Source of the DNA: DATARH01 sp963746885
GTDB taxonomy: Bacteria > Pseudomonadota > Alphaproteobacteria > ATCC43930 > CGMCC-115725
Length of the DNA stretch: 64,000 nt
Direction of reading: 5' to 3'
NCBI GenBank assembly: GCA_963746885.1
Contig: CAVVDM010000009.1
Location: 1 to 64,000, forward strand
The position numbers and the translations under genes are program-made. The stretch's first letter is position 1. Each line of letters opens with the position of its first letter. Positions 28,843-36,598 of the stretch are shown here, one piece after another. The notes under the pieces were generated by a model. The model saw only the letters and a program-made list of their open reading frames with translations. It was not told the origin of the DNA and did no database searches.

Positions 28843-30187
28843 ATGCCTGATCCGATCACCGGCAAGGGCGGCGGCCCGACGCCGTTTGTCAATGCGTTCT
28901 CGGGGCCGGCGATCGGCTCGCTGCGCTACAACACCAGCCGGGCCGGGAGCCCGGTTTTTCTGTGCTATGGCACCTGCCGGGTCGCGGTCAACTTGATCGA
29001 GGGGTTCGGGTTCAGCGGTTCGGGCGGTGGCAAGGGCGGCAAGGGGCTCGGCAGCTCGGGCGGCAAGAAGGGCTCGAACCAGCAATATTCGGTCAACGTC
29101 GCGTTCGGGCTGTGCCAGGGGCCGGTGTCGTTCACCGGCGCCTCGCACGGCATTTCCGGCAACAACCGGATCTGGTCGAACGGCGGCCTGGCCGCCGGGC
29201 TCGGCCATGTCGGGCTCAACGGCTATGCCGGAAATGACGGGCAGTCGGCCGACCCGGTATTTGCCAGCAGCGACCCGAACAGCCCGGTCCTCGGCTATTC
29301 CGGCACCTGCTACGTCACCGGCACGCCGATGCAATTGGGCGTCGTCGCCGGCGCTGCCGTCGATCCAGTTCGAGATAACCGGGCTCAAGGCCGGCACGGC
29401 CGGGCCGCTGCTGCCCGACGACGCGCGGCCCGACGAGATCGTCACCGACCTGTTGACCAATGCGCGCTATGGCGCCGGCTTCCCGGCCGGCAATCTCGAC
29501 AGCGCCGGCGCGCTCGCCGATTGGGGCAATTACTGCCAGGCGGCCGAACTCGGCGATGTCATTGCTGCTCGACCGGCAGCAGCCCTGCGCGCGCTGGCTG
29601 CAGGAGATCGCCGATCTGACCGTGGCGGCGGTGGTGTGGTCGGGCTCGACGCTGAAGATCATTCCCTATGGCGATCAGGCGCTCAGCAATAACGGCGCCT
29701 CGTGGACGCCGAACCTGACCTGGCAATACAGCTTCGGCGACGACGATTTCCTCGATTTTGCGGCGGCGGCAGCGATCCGGTCATCGTGACCCGCAGCGAT
29801 CCGTCGGCGGCGCCCAACTGGCTCAGCCTCGAATACATGGACAGCGGCAACAGCTATAACCCGCAGATATTGCCGGTGTGGGACCAGGGCCTGATCGACG
29901 CCTACGGCATTCGCACCGAGGCGTCGATCCAGGCGCATGAATTCACCAACGCCACCAGCGCGACGGTGTCGGCGCAACTGCAACTGCAGCGCAAGGCCTA
30001 TGTCCGCAACACCTACAAGTTCAAGCTCGGCTGGCGCTATTCGCTATTGGAGCCGATGGACATCGTGCTGATCACCGACAGCCATCTCGGCCTCTCCGGC
30101 GCCGCCGTGCGCATCACCCAGATCGACGAGGACGACAACGGCGAGCTGACCGTGACCGCCGAGGAAATCCCGGGAGAGACGCCATGA
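28843..30187 (+). pseudogene. Tail tip/host-specificity protein (Phage-tail_3), frameshifted
   Basis: The coding potential is continuous but spread over three frames. From 28843 it begins Met-Pro-Asp-Pro-Ile-Thr-Gly with a Gly/Lys-rich loop near residues 60-80. Near 29341 an extra G shifts to Pro-Ser-Ile-Gln-Phe-Glu-Ile-Thr-Gly. Near 29563 another extra base leads to Leu-Leu-Leu-Asp-Arg-Gln-Gln-Pro-Cys. Near 29760 a probable missing G leads to Gly-Gly-Gly-Ser-Asp-Pro-Val. Corrected, it would be about 448 residues ending with Val-Thr-Ala-Glu-Glu-Ile-Pro. It resembles the middle of the GTA megatron/Phage-tail_3 family, which receives the NlpC peptidase. The ATGA overlap with the next gene suggests they form one tip. 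Frameshifts may be sequence errors. Confidence 0.72.
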
Positions 30188-31539
30188 CCGGAACGATCAC
30201 CCCGATCGGCGTCGGCACGGCGCCGGGCTATGCCCGGCTGACCAGCGCCGGCGCACCGATCGACACGCTGGTCGACCCCGGCAACACCAACGCGCCGATC
30301 ATCTTCGAGCCGCCGGCGGCATTGTCGGGCGGCGACATCGAAGTGTGGGTGATCGCCGCGGGCGGCGCCGATTGGGGCGGCTGCCAGGTGTGGATATCGA
30401 GCGACAACGCGACCTATGCGCTGGCCGGCACGATCTACAAGGGAGGCCGCCAGGGCACGCTGACCGCGACATTGCCGAGCCACAGCGACCCCGACACGGC
30501 CGACACCTTGTCGGTCGATTTGTCGGAGAGCCTCGGGCAGTTGCTGTCGGGCACCAGCGCCGACGCCGACAACCATGTGACCTTGTGCTACTGCGACGGC
30601 GAATTGCTCAGCTATGAGACCGCGACGCTGACCAGTTCCTATCACTACGACCTGACCTATCTGCGGCGCGGCGCCTACGGCACGCCGATCAACAGCCATT
30701 CCTCGGGCAGCAATTTCGCGCGCTTCGGGCCGAGCGACCCGTCGCTGTTTCGCTATCGCTACCCGCCGAATTTCGTCGGGCAGACGATCTATGTGAAGCT
30801 GCCGGCGTTCAACATATTCGGGCAGAGCCTGCAGGACCTCGCCGGCCTTACCGCCGACAGCTACACGCTGACCGGCGGCGGCGCGGCGCCGCTCAACGTC
30901 AACTTCTCCTATCTCGGCCTGACCGTCGACGGCAATGTCGATGTGCCGATTTCCTTCACCGGCACGCCGACCGCCGGCAGCGCGATCCTGACCCACAGTT
31001 TCAGCAGCCCGGCGACGTTCCCCTCGGGGCTGACGGGATCGAGTTGCACTGCCGGCACGGCCGCGACGGCCATCACAATCTTCGACATCGCGGTCAACGG
31101 CACCAATTGGGGCACGATGACCTTCGCGGCGTCGGCAACGATCGCGACCTTTGCCGGCGGACCCCAGGCCTACACGGTCGGCGACGTCCTGACCGTGACG
31201 CCGCGCACCACCGACGCGACACTGGCGAACCTGACCGGCGCTGTCGTCGCGCAGGGACCGGCGCCGATCGCGCGCTATACCTTCGACGGCGCCGGCACGC
31301 TCCCGGCCGGGCTGACCGGCAGCGTCGTCAACGCCGGCACCGCCGCGACCGCCAGCACGGTCTTCGACATCGCGGTCAACGGCACCAACTTCGCGACGAT
31401 GACTTTTGCCCCCGGCAGCGCCACGGCGACCTTCGCCGGCTCGGCACAGAGCTTCATCGCCGGCGACGTGCTGACGATCACGCCGCGCACCGTCGACGCG
31501 ACGCTCGCGAATATCTCCGGCTACCTCGCGACCGGCTGA
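30184..31539 (+). CDS. Tail tip / receptor-binding-like protein with C-terminal repeats
   Basis: A 451-residue protein. The first 230 residues continue GTA-megatron-like tip sequence: Pro-Ile-Ile-Phe-Glu-Pro-Pro, Gly-Gly-Cys-Gln-Val-Trp-Ile-Ser, Leu-Leu-Ser-Tyr-Glu-Thr-Ala-Thr-Leu and Tyr-Leu-Arg-Arg-Gly-Ala-Tyr-Gly-Thr. The last 180 residues are two copies of a domain of about 94 residues with Leu-Thr-Gly-Ser, Phe-Asp-Ile-Ala-Val-Asn-Gly-Thr-Asn and Val-Leu-Thr-x-Thr-Pro-Arg-Thr, ideal for surface binding. In RcGTA the tip is one large protein. Here it is divided in two coupled genes. Confidence 0.65.
   Translation: MTGTITPIGVGTAPGYARLTSAGAPIDTLVDPGNTNAPIIFEPPAALSGGDIEVWVIAAGGADWGGCQVWISSDNATYALAGTIYKGGRQGTLTATLPSHSDPDTADTLSVDLSESLGQLLSGTSADADNHVTLCYCDGELLSYETATLTSSYHYDLTYLRRGAYGTPINSHSSGSNFARFGPSDPSLFRYRYPPNFVGQTIYVKLPAFNIFGQSLQDLAGLTADSYTLTGGGAAPLNVNFSYLGLTVDGNVDVPISFTGTPTAGSAILTHSFSSPATFPSGLTGSSCTAGTAATAITIFDIAVNGTNWGTMTFAASATIATFAGGPQAYTVGDVLTVTPRTTDATLANLTGAVVAQGPAPIARYTFDGAGTLPAGLTGSVVNAGTAATASTVFDIAVNGTNFATMTFAPGSATATFAGSAQSFIAGDVLTITPRTVDATLANISGYLATG
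31081..31388 (+). repeat. Direct repeat inside the tail-tip gene
   Basis: The 26 bases beginning TTCGACATCGCGGTCAACGG occur at 31081 and again at 31363, 282 bases (94 codons) apart. They mark the two C-terminal domain copies. Such near-identical units can recombine to change copy number. Confidence 0.8.
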
Positions 31540-31599
31540 GTGCCCCCCCCCGGTCGCCAGCCGGGACCTCATCGACCTCATTTGGACCAGCATCACCCC

Positions 31600-31983
31600 G
31601 TGACGAATGCAACGCACGACCAGCAGGCGGCGGACGGCCGCACGCGCCATCCGGTATGGCGCGCCATGATGATTCACCCGCACTTCACGCCCGACATCAC
31701 CCTCGGCCACTTGATGCAGGCGCTCGTCGTCCTGACCACCGTGGGCGGCGGCGTCGTCGGCGGATTTCTCAGCCTGCGCGCCGACCTCGACATGCAGCGC
31801 GCCGAGTTTCGCGTGACCCTGGAAGGGCATGAGGTGCGGCTGACCGAAGCCGAGCACCTGCTCGCCGAGCGCCGCGTCGAAGACCGCCAGTTCCGCACCG
31901 AGATGCGCGCCTCGCTCGATCGCGTCATGCAGGCGATTGCCGATCTGCGGACTGAAATTGTCCAGAAACAAGACCGGAAATAG
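31600..31983 (+). CDS. Membrane-anchored coiled-coil protein, lysis-associated
   Basis: A 127-residue protein (GTG start at 31600; a GTG at 31540 before a run of nine C is possible). Residues about 34-56 are one transmembrane segment (Leu-Met-Gln-Ala-Leu-Val-Val-Leu-Thr-Thr-Val-Gly-Gly-Gly-Val-Val). The rest is a charged heptad-like coil (Arg-Leu-Thr-Glu-Ala-Glu-His-Leu-Leu-Ala-Glu). This shape, next to lysozyme and holin, fits an inner-membrane spanin or a holin partner such as XhlA. There is no family match I can name. Confidence 0.5.
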   Translation: MTNATHDQQAADGRTRHPVWRAMMIHPHFTPDITLGHLMQALVVLTTVGGGVVGGFLSLRADLDMQRAEFRVTLEGHEVRLTEAEHLLAERRVEDRQFRTEMRASLDRVMQAIADLRTEIVQKQDRK

Positions 31984-31985
31984 CG

Positions 31986-32750
31986 ATGCTCAATAAAGCG
32001 ATGACTGTCAGCGCGCTCCCTGCCTCGGTGTTCGACGGCGTGATCGACGTGTCGCATCACAACGGCGCGATTGATTGGCCGGCGGTGGCCGAGGCCGGGA
32101 TCATGCTCGCCTTCCTCAAGGCGACGCAGGGCGTCGGTTTCGTCGATCCGGCGTTCGCGCGCAACCGCACCGGCGCCGTGACAGCCGGCGTGCTCGCCAT
32201 CCCCTATCATTTTCTCGACACTGCGGACCCCGACCGCCAGGCCGAGCACTTTCTCGACGTGACCGGCCTCGCCCCCAGCGAGCCCGCGATGATCGATTGG
32301 GAAGGCGCGGCGCCGCTGGCGGCCATGCTCGTCTTCGGCGGGCGGGTCGCCGATCGCACCCGGCGCGACCCCCTCGCCTATTATGGGTTTGCCCAGCTGC
32401 GGCAGGCGAACGACACGCTGTCGCGCTGGCCCCTGATCTTGCCGCAATACCCGCGCGGCAGCACGCCCGGGAACTATCGCACGCTGGTCGCGCATCCACC
32501 GCGCTTGCCGCCCGGCCGCCCGGTCACCTGGGGTGACGGACAGCGGCCCTACGATTTCCACCAGTACACGCCGGCCGGCCGGGTTGCCGGCATCGCCACC
32601 TCGGTCGACCGCTCGATCTGGGTCGGCACCGCGGCCGAACTCCGGGCGTGGTTCGCCAGCGGCGCCGTGCCCCCGACCCCGAGCGCGTGCCCCGGGACGG
32701 ATGCCGCGGCGGGCCCGGACGGCATTACCGATTTCACGCGCCTCGCCTGA
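31986..32750 (+). CDS. GH25 lysozyme (endolysin)
   Basis: A 254-residue muramidase cutting the MurNAc-GlcNAc bond. GH25 motifs: Gly-Val-Ile-Asp-Val-Ser-His-His-Asn (Asp21), Phe-Leu-Lys-Ala-Thr-Gln-Gly, Gly-Val-Leu-Ala-Ile-Pro-Tyr-His-Phe and the Asp104-Trp-Glu106 catalytic pair. Thr-Trp-Gly-Asp-Gly and Phe-His-Gln-Tyr-Thr-Pro-Ala-Gly lie nearer the end. No signal peptide is seen, so export should depend on a holin. A Pro/Ala-rich tail follows. A terminator-like hairpin lies just downstream. Confidence 0.88.
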   Translation: MLNKAMTVSALPASVFDGVIDVSHHNGAIDWPAVAEAGIMLAFLKATQGVGFVDPAFARNRTGAVTAGVLAIPYHFLDTADPDRQAEHFLDVTGLAPSEPAMIDWEGAAPLAAMLVFGGRVADRTRRDPLAYYGFAQLRQANDTLSRWPLILPQYPRGSTPGNYRTLVAHPPRLPPGRPVTWGDGQRPYDFHQYTPAGRVAGIATSVDRSIWVGTAAELRAWFASGAVPPTPSACPGTDAAAGPDGITDFTRLA

Positions 32751-32787
32751 CCCCACAGGGCGCCGCGGCCCCCTTCCCGCCAGACCC

Positions 32788-32810
32788 GGCCGCTTTGCGC
32801 GGCCTTTTTT
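32788..32810 (+). terminator. Rho-independent terminator after the lysozyme
   Basis: GGCCGC (32788-32793) pairs perfectly with GCGGCC (32799-32804) across a 5-base loop, followed by TTTTTT (32805-32810). It lies between lysozyme and holin genes. The holin ribosome site (GAGGAA) begins three bases after the T run, so some read-through or a separate start must serve the holin. Confidence 0.75.
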
Positions 32811-32826
32811 GTGAGGAACGCACCGC

Positions 32827-33009
32827 ATGAACGACGCGGAATGGAAGCTTGTCGACCGCTTCAAGGAGCCGTCGAGCTGGGCGGCATTGGCGGCCGGGTT
32901 CGGCACCTTCGGGTTCGTGCTGCCCGGCGGCCTCGTGCAGGTCGTCTCACTGTTCGGCGCGGGCTTCTGCGTTTTGCTCGGCGTTCTGCTCAAGGAGAAA
33001 TCGTCGTGA
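32827..33009 (+). CDS. Holin-like small membrane protein
   Basis: A 60-residue protein. A charged N-terminus (Asp-Ala-Glu-Trp-Lys-Leu-Val-Asp-Arg-Phe-Lys) is followed by two short hydrophobic segments around residues 17-33 and 37-55, ending Leu-Leu-Lys-Glu-Lys-Ser-Ser. Size, two-helix topology and place next to the GH25 lysozyme indicate a holin making membrane holes for the endolysin. No conserved holin motif was identified. Its stop codon region overlaps the following lipoprotein start. Confidence 0.6.
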   Translation: MNDAEWKLVDRFKEPSSWAALAAGFGTFGFVLPGGLVQVVSLFGAGFCVLLGVLLKEKSS

Positions 33010-33524
33010 TGAACATGCTCACTCGCCGTCGCCTGCTCGGCGCCTCGGCGCTGATCCCGGCCGCGCTCGTACTCAACGGTTGCGCCGGGCTCGGCCAGAC
33101 GGTTGAGCGACTTCCGCAATACGCGCAGGATGTCGGCACCGTCGCGGCGGCGCTCACCAAGATCCTGCCCGACGTGCAGACCGTCATCGGCGCCTCGGCC
33201 GCAACGGTCAGTGCGGTAGAGAGCGCTATCGCCAGGGCGCAGACCCTCGCGAGCGACATCGCCGTGGCCGCGGCGGCGTCGAGCGGCAACATTGCCACCC
33301 TTATCGCCTCCTTCGCCGGCAATTTCATGTCGATCACCTCGGCCCTCGGCTTCAGCGTGCCGGGCGTGGTCGGTACGGTATTGCAGGCCGGCGCGGCGAT
33401 CCTGCCGACGATTTTCGCGGCGGTCGGCGTCAAATTGCCGGCGGCGCGCATGGGTCGCGCGATGGCCGCGCCGATGACGCCGGAGCAGGCGCGCGCCGTT
33501 CTGCAGGCGCTCGCGAGGGCATGA
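33009..33524 (+). CDS. Alanine-rich lipoprotein of the lysis module
   Basis: A 171-residue lipoprotein. Arg-Arg-Arg-Leu-Leu-Gly near the N-terminus is Tat-like, and the lipobox Val-Leu-Asn-Gly-Cys places the lipidated Cys at 25. The mature part is helical and Ala-rich, with hydrophobic Gly/Val stretches at about 97-140, and ends in Met-Thr-Pro-Glu-Gln-Ala-Arg-Ala-Val-Leu. A GTG three bases upstream is an alternative start. It overlaps the holin stop and the next small gene (ATGA). Function unknown; lysis or superinfection exclusion are possibilities. Confidence 0.55.
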   Translation: MNMLTRRRLLGASALIPAALVLNGCAGLGQTVERLPQYAQDVGTVAAALTKILPDVQTVIGASAATVSAVESAIARAQTLASDIAVAAAASSGNIATLIASFAGNFMSITSALGFSVPGVVGTVLQAGAAILPTIFAAVGVKLPAARMGRAMAAPMTPEQARAVLQALARA

Positions 33525-33631
33525 CGCGCGCCATCGTGCTGGTCGCAGCCGCCGGGCTTTGGCTCGGCGGCTGCACCGCGCCGCCGCCGACGCCGCCGCC
33601 GGCAGCATTACAACCGCAGGAGAGCAGATGA
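33521..33631 (+). CDS. 36-residue proline-rich lipoprotein, Rz1/o-spanin candidate
   Basis: A tiny ORF too short for most gene finders. The hydrophobic start (Ile-Val-Leu-Val-Ala-Ala-Ala-Gly-Leu-Trp-Leu) leads to lipobox Leu-Gly-Gly-Cys (Cys18). The mature peptide has only 19 residues and is proline-rich (Pro-Pro-Pro-Thr-Pro-Pro-Pro). This is how Rz1 outer-membrane spanins look. Its ATG overlaps the upstream stop. The partner could be the coiled-coil membrane protein at 31600. Confidence 0.5.
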   Translation: MTRAIVLVAAAGLWLGGCTAPPPTPPPAALQPQESR

Positions 33632-33632
33632 C

Positions 33633-34322
33633 ATGGCTCAGCTAATCGCGATCACCATCGAGACCCGGCGGGTCAGCGAGGCGTCGCTCGCGCCGATTGT
33701 CGCGGCGATCAGCACGCAGGTCAGCCGCGACTTTGCGCCCGCATGGAACATTGCCGCCACCGAATTGCGCCTGATCCCGCGCGGCGGCGCCTTGCCGAGC
33801 GGCGCATGGGCGGTGCGCCTGATGGAGCGCGGCGACGAGGAGGGCGATCTCGGCTATCACGAGGACGACAGCGGCAACCCCGAGGCACGCATCTTTATCG
33901 AGGATATCGAGCGCTTCGCCGCCTCGCTCAGCGTCACGGTCAGCCACGAGATCCTCGAGATGCTGGCCGATCCGTTGACGACCCGCATCTTTGCGCTGTC
34001 GGACGGCCGCTCCGCCGCATGCGAGGTGTGCGACCCGGTTGAGGCCGACGCGTTCGGCTATGCCATCGACGGCGTTCAGGTCAGCGATTTCGTGTTGCCA
34101 TCCTATTTCAATTCGAGCGTTGCCAGCGCCGGAAGTTTCGATTTCGCCGCGCATCTGCGGCACCCCTGCCCAGCGCTGACCCCAGGCGGCTACCAACTCG
34201 CCTACGATCCGCACGGCGGCACTTGGAACACGATCGTGGCGCGCCTCTCCAATGGCGAGTTCAGCTGGCGCGCTTTGCGCCGCGGCCGCGGTGCGTGCCG
34301 TGCCCGCGGCGGCGTCCACTGA
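33633..34322 (+). CDS. Putative metallopeptidase-like protein
   Basis: A 229-residue protein with Val-Ser-His-Glu-Ile-Leu-Glu-Met-Leu-Ala-Asp-Pro at 103-114: His105 and Glu106 followed by Glu109 where classical HExxH enzymes have His. A Cys-Glu-Val-Cys-Asp-Pro-Val-Glu motif (130-137) and Val-Ser-Asp-Phe-Val-Leu-Pro-Ser-Tyr-Phe follow. I recall similar uncharacterised phage and bacterial proteins that keep these blocks, which suggests a metal site. It has no signal peptide. It starts one base after the Rz1-like gene and belongs to the same transcript. Activity is inferred. Confidence 0.5.
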   Translation: MAQLIAITIETRRVSEASLAPIVAAISTQVSRDFAPAWNIAATELRLIPRGGALPSGAWAVRLMERGDEEGDLGYHEDDSGNPEARIFIEDIERFAASLSVTVSHEILEMLADPLTTRIFALSDGRSAACEVCDPVEADAFGYAIDGVQVSDFVLPSYFNSSVASAGSFDFAAHLRHPCPALTPGGYQLAYDPHGGTWNTIVARLSNGEFSWRALRRGRGACRARGGVH

Positions 34323-34421
34323 CGTTTCGGGAACGCCCGTGGGCCTAACGCCGCATCGACGCAATCCCGCCTTGATCGTTGCGCCGCCACCCGGCATCGT
34401 GGGGCCACGGGGGGCGGGACG

Positions 34422-34631
34422 ATGCGGTGGAGCGGGGCACTGGTGCTGGCGGTGGCGCTGTTGGCGAGCGGATGCGCCAGCGAGAACAAGTGCCCGAAGC
34501 CGGTGCCCTATGACCTCGCGACGCTGAAGAAAATCGAAAAGGCGCGCGAGCAGTTGCCGCACAACAGCATCCTCCTGCAAGTCCTCGAAGATTACGAGAA
34601 CGAGCGCGACGATCTGCGCTTCTGCCAGTGA
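34422..34631 (+). CDS. Small lipoprotein at the end of the phage locus
   Basis: A 69-residue lipoprotein: signal Ala-Leu-Val-Leu-Ala-Val-Ala-Leu with lipobox Leu-Ala-Ser-Gly-Cys (Cys18). The mature part has Cys24, an acidic helix (Leu-Lys-Lys-Ile-Glu-Lys-Ala-Arg-Glu-Gln) and a Cys near the end (Phe-Cys-Gln). It follows a 99-base gap with no gene. It is the last plausible phage gene before the fab promoter, though it could be host. Confidence 0.5.
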   Translation: MRWSGALVLAVALLASGCASENKCPKPVPYDLATLKKIEKAREQLPHNSILLQVLEDYENERDDLRFCQ

Positions 34632-34651
34632 GGTCGGCGGGCGCGAGCCGC

Positions 34652-34679
34652 TTGACAGCGGCGCGTCCGCAGCTATGAC
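34652..34679 (+). promoter_or_regulatory. Candidate promoter for the fab cluster
   Basis: A perfect -35 TTGACA (34652-34657), a 16-base spacer and -10 TATGAC (34674-34679) end 32 bases before the fabD ATG. This separates fabD transcription from the phage locus. Confidence 0.5.
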
Positions 34680-34711
34680 GGGCGCAACCGCTGCGATGGG
34701 ACGCGCCGCAC

Positions 34712-35653
34712 ATGAAACGCGCTGTTGTTTTTCCGGGACAGGGCTCGCAGGCGCCGGGCATGGGCCAGGCGCTCGCCGCGGCGTTCCCGGCGGCGCGCCA
34801 CCTGTTCGAGGAGGTCGACGAGGCACTGTCGCAGCATCTGTCGCGGCTGATGTTCGAGGGGCCCGAAAGCGAGCTGACGCTGACCGAGAACGCGCAGCCG
34901 GCGCTGCTCGCCGCGAGCTTGGCGGTGATCCGCGTGCTGGAAAGCGAGGCCGGTTTCGATCTCGCGCGCCAAGCCGCCTTTGTCGCCGGCCATTCGCTTG
35001 GCGAGTATTCGGCATTGGCAGCGGCGGGCGCGCTGTCGGCGGCGGATGCGGCGCGGCTGGTCAAGCGGCGCGGCCTGGCGATGCAGAAGGCGGTGCCGGT
35101 GGGAGAAGGGGCGATGGCCGCGCTGCTCGGCCTCGACGTCGACGCAGCGCGCGCGATTGCCGAGAGCGCGGCGCGCGATCAGGTTTGCGCCGTCGCCAAC
35201 GACAATTGCCCGGGGCAGATTGTCGTCAGCGGCCATCGCGCCGCGGTCGAGCGTGCCGTGGCGCTGGCCGCCGAGCAGGGCGGGCGGCGCTCGATCATGT
35301 TGCCGGTCAGTGCCCCGTTTCATTGCGCGCTGATGCACCCGGCCGCCGAGATCATGGCAGAGGCGCTCGCCGACGCATCGCTGCGGCCGCCGCGCGTGCC
35401 GCTCGTCGCCAATGTGACGGCGGCCGCGACCAGCGACCCCGATGAGATCAAGGAGCTGCTCGTCGAGCAGGTCACCCATATGGTGCGGTGGCGCGAGAGC
35501 GTGCGGCTATTCGCCGAAAATGGGGTCGAGGAGATCGTCGAGGTTGGCAGCGGGCGCGTGCTCGCCGGGCTCGTCAAGCGCATCGACCGCAGCGTGTCGG
35601 CGCTGTCGGTTGGCACCCCGGACGAGGTCGAATCTCTGATGAAGCGGCTGTGA
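34712..35653 (+). CDS. fabD: Malonyl-CoA:ACP transacylase FabD
   Basis: A 313-residue cytoplasmic enzyme that moves malonyl from CoA to acyl carrier protein, supplying FabF. N-terminal Val-Phe-Pro-Gly-Gln-Gly-Ser-Gln and the nucleophile elbow Gly-His-Ser-Leu-Gly-Glu-Tyr (Ser95) are present. A catalytic His lies in Ala-Pro-Phe-His-Cys (about 208), and Gln-Val-Thr-His-Met-Val-Arg-Trp near 252-259 completes the pattern. It is first in fabD-fabG-acpP-fabF, five bases before fabG. Confidence 0.95.
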   Translation: MKRAVVFPGQGSQAPGMGQALAAAFPAARHLFEEVDEALSQHLSRLMFEGPESELTLTENAQPALLAASLAVIRVLESEAGFDLARQAAFVAGHSLGEYSALAAAGALSAADAARLVKRRGLAMQKAVPVGEGAMAALLGLDVDAARAIAESAARDQVCAVANDNCPGQIVVSGHRAAVERAVALAAEQGGRRSIMLPVSAPFHCALMHPAAEIMAEALADASLRPPRVPLVANVTAAATSDPDEIKELLVEQVTHMVRWRESVRLFAENGVEEIVEVGSGRVLAGLVKRIDRSVSALSVGTPDEVESLMKRL

Positions 35654-35658
35654 CCCAC

Positions 35659-36408
35659 ATGGCGGACCGCATCTTCGACCTTTCCGGCCAGACCGCTCTG
35701 GTCACCGGCGCCTCGGGCGGTATCGGCGGCGCGATCGCCCGCGCCTTGCACCGCCAGGGTGCCGAGGTCGCGCTCGCCGGAACACGCGAAGCGGTCCTCG
35801 CCGCTCTCGTCGCCGAGCTTGGCGATCGCTCCCACGCGATCATCGCCGACCTTGCCAACCACGACGCGCCGGACCGCCTCGCCCGCGACGCCGAGGCGGC
35901 GCTGGGCCGTATCGACATCCTCGTCAACAATGCCGGGATCACGCGCGACAACCTTGCGCTGCGGCTCAAGGACGAGGATTGGCAGGCGGTCATCGACGTG
36001 AACCTGACCGCCGCCTTCCGCCTGACCCGCGCGGCGCTGCGCGGCATGATCCGGCGGCGCCACGGCCGGGTGATTTGCATCAGCTCGGTGATCGGGGTCA
36101 CCGGCAATGCCGGTCAGGCGAATTATGCGGCCGCGAAGGCGGCGTTGATCGGCATGGCGAAATCGCTTGCCGCCGAGACCGCGAGCCGCGGCATCACGGT
36201 CAATTGCATCGCCCCGGGCATGATCACGACGGCGATGACCGACCGGCTGAGCGAGGAGCAGCGCACCCGAATCGCCGGTACGATCCCGATGGGGCGCTTC
36301 GGCACGCCCGAGGATGTCGCCAGCGCTGCGGTTTTTCTCGCCAGCGCCGAGGCCGGCTACATGACCGGCCAGACGCTCCACGTAAACGGCGGCATGGTGA
36401 TGATATGA
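35659..36408 (+). CDS. fabG: 3-oxoacyl-ACP reductase FabG
   Basis: A 249-residue short-chain dehydrogenase reducing 3-oxoacyl-ACP with NADPH. Thr-Gly-Ala-Ser-Gly-Gly-Ile-Gly (16-23), Asn-Asn-Ala-Gly (90-93) and the catalytic Ser142/143, Tyr156, Lys160 set are all visible, with Pro-Gly-Met-Ile-Thr-Thr typical of FabG. ATG 35659 gives family length. The context settles FabG over other dehydrogenases of this fold. Confidence 0.94.
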   Translation: MADRIFDLSGQTALVTGASGGIGGAIARALHRQGAEVALAGTREAVLAALVAELGDRSHAIIADLANHDAPDRLARDAEAALGRIDILVNNAGITRDNLALRLKDEDWQAVIDVNLTAAFRLTRAALRGMIRRRHGRVICISSVIGVTGNAGQANYAAAKAALIGMAKSLAAETASRGITVNCIAPGMITTAMTDRLSEEQRTRIAGTIPMGRFGTPEDVASAAVFLASAEAGYMTGQTLHVNGGMVMI

Positions 36409-36457
36409 CGCGATGCCCGGATCACGGTGCGTCCACAAACCGGTCACGGCCGGAACT

Positions 36458-36485
36458 TTTACGGCAGCCGAATTCGTGTTATGTG
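36458..36485 (+). promoter_or_regulatory. Possible acpP promoter
   Basis: TTTACG and TATGTG with a 16-base spacer lie in the 190-base gap between fabG and acpP, which holds no gene. The elements are weak. acpP often has its own strong promoter in bacteria, which is why I looked here. Confidence 0.25.
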
Positions 36486-36598
36486 AGCCGGCCTTAAACG
36501 GTCCATGACGGTGAGATGCGACGGCTGAGCCCGCGACTGGGCGCCCGGATCGCGCTGAATCGAGCCAATTAGCAGCATGCAATCGAGGAAATGAGCGA

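Noticed and set aside
30037..33608. Two 644-codon minus-strand ORFs opposite tail and lysis genes
   Set aside because: Both lie over well supported plus-strand genes and read as Arg/Gly/Ala-rich shadows.
9688..34711. Search for att direct repeats or a tRNA at the phage locus edges
   Set aside because: By eye I found no shared repeat between 9689-9800 and 34632-34711 and no tRNA-like fold, so no attachment site is claimed.
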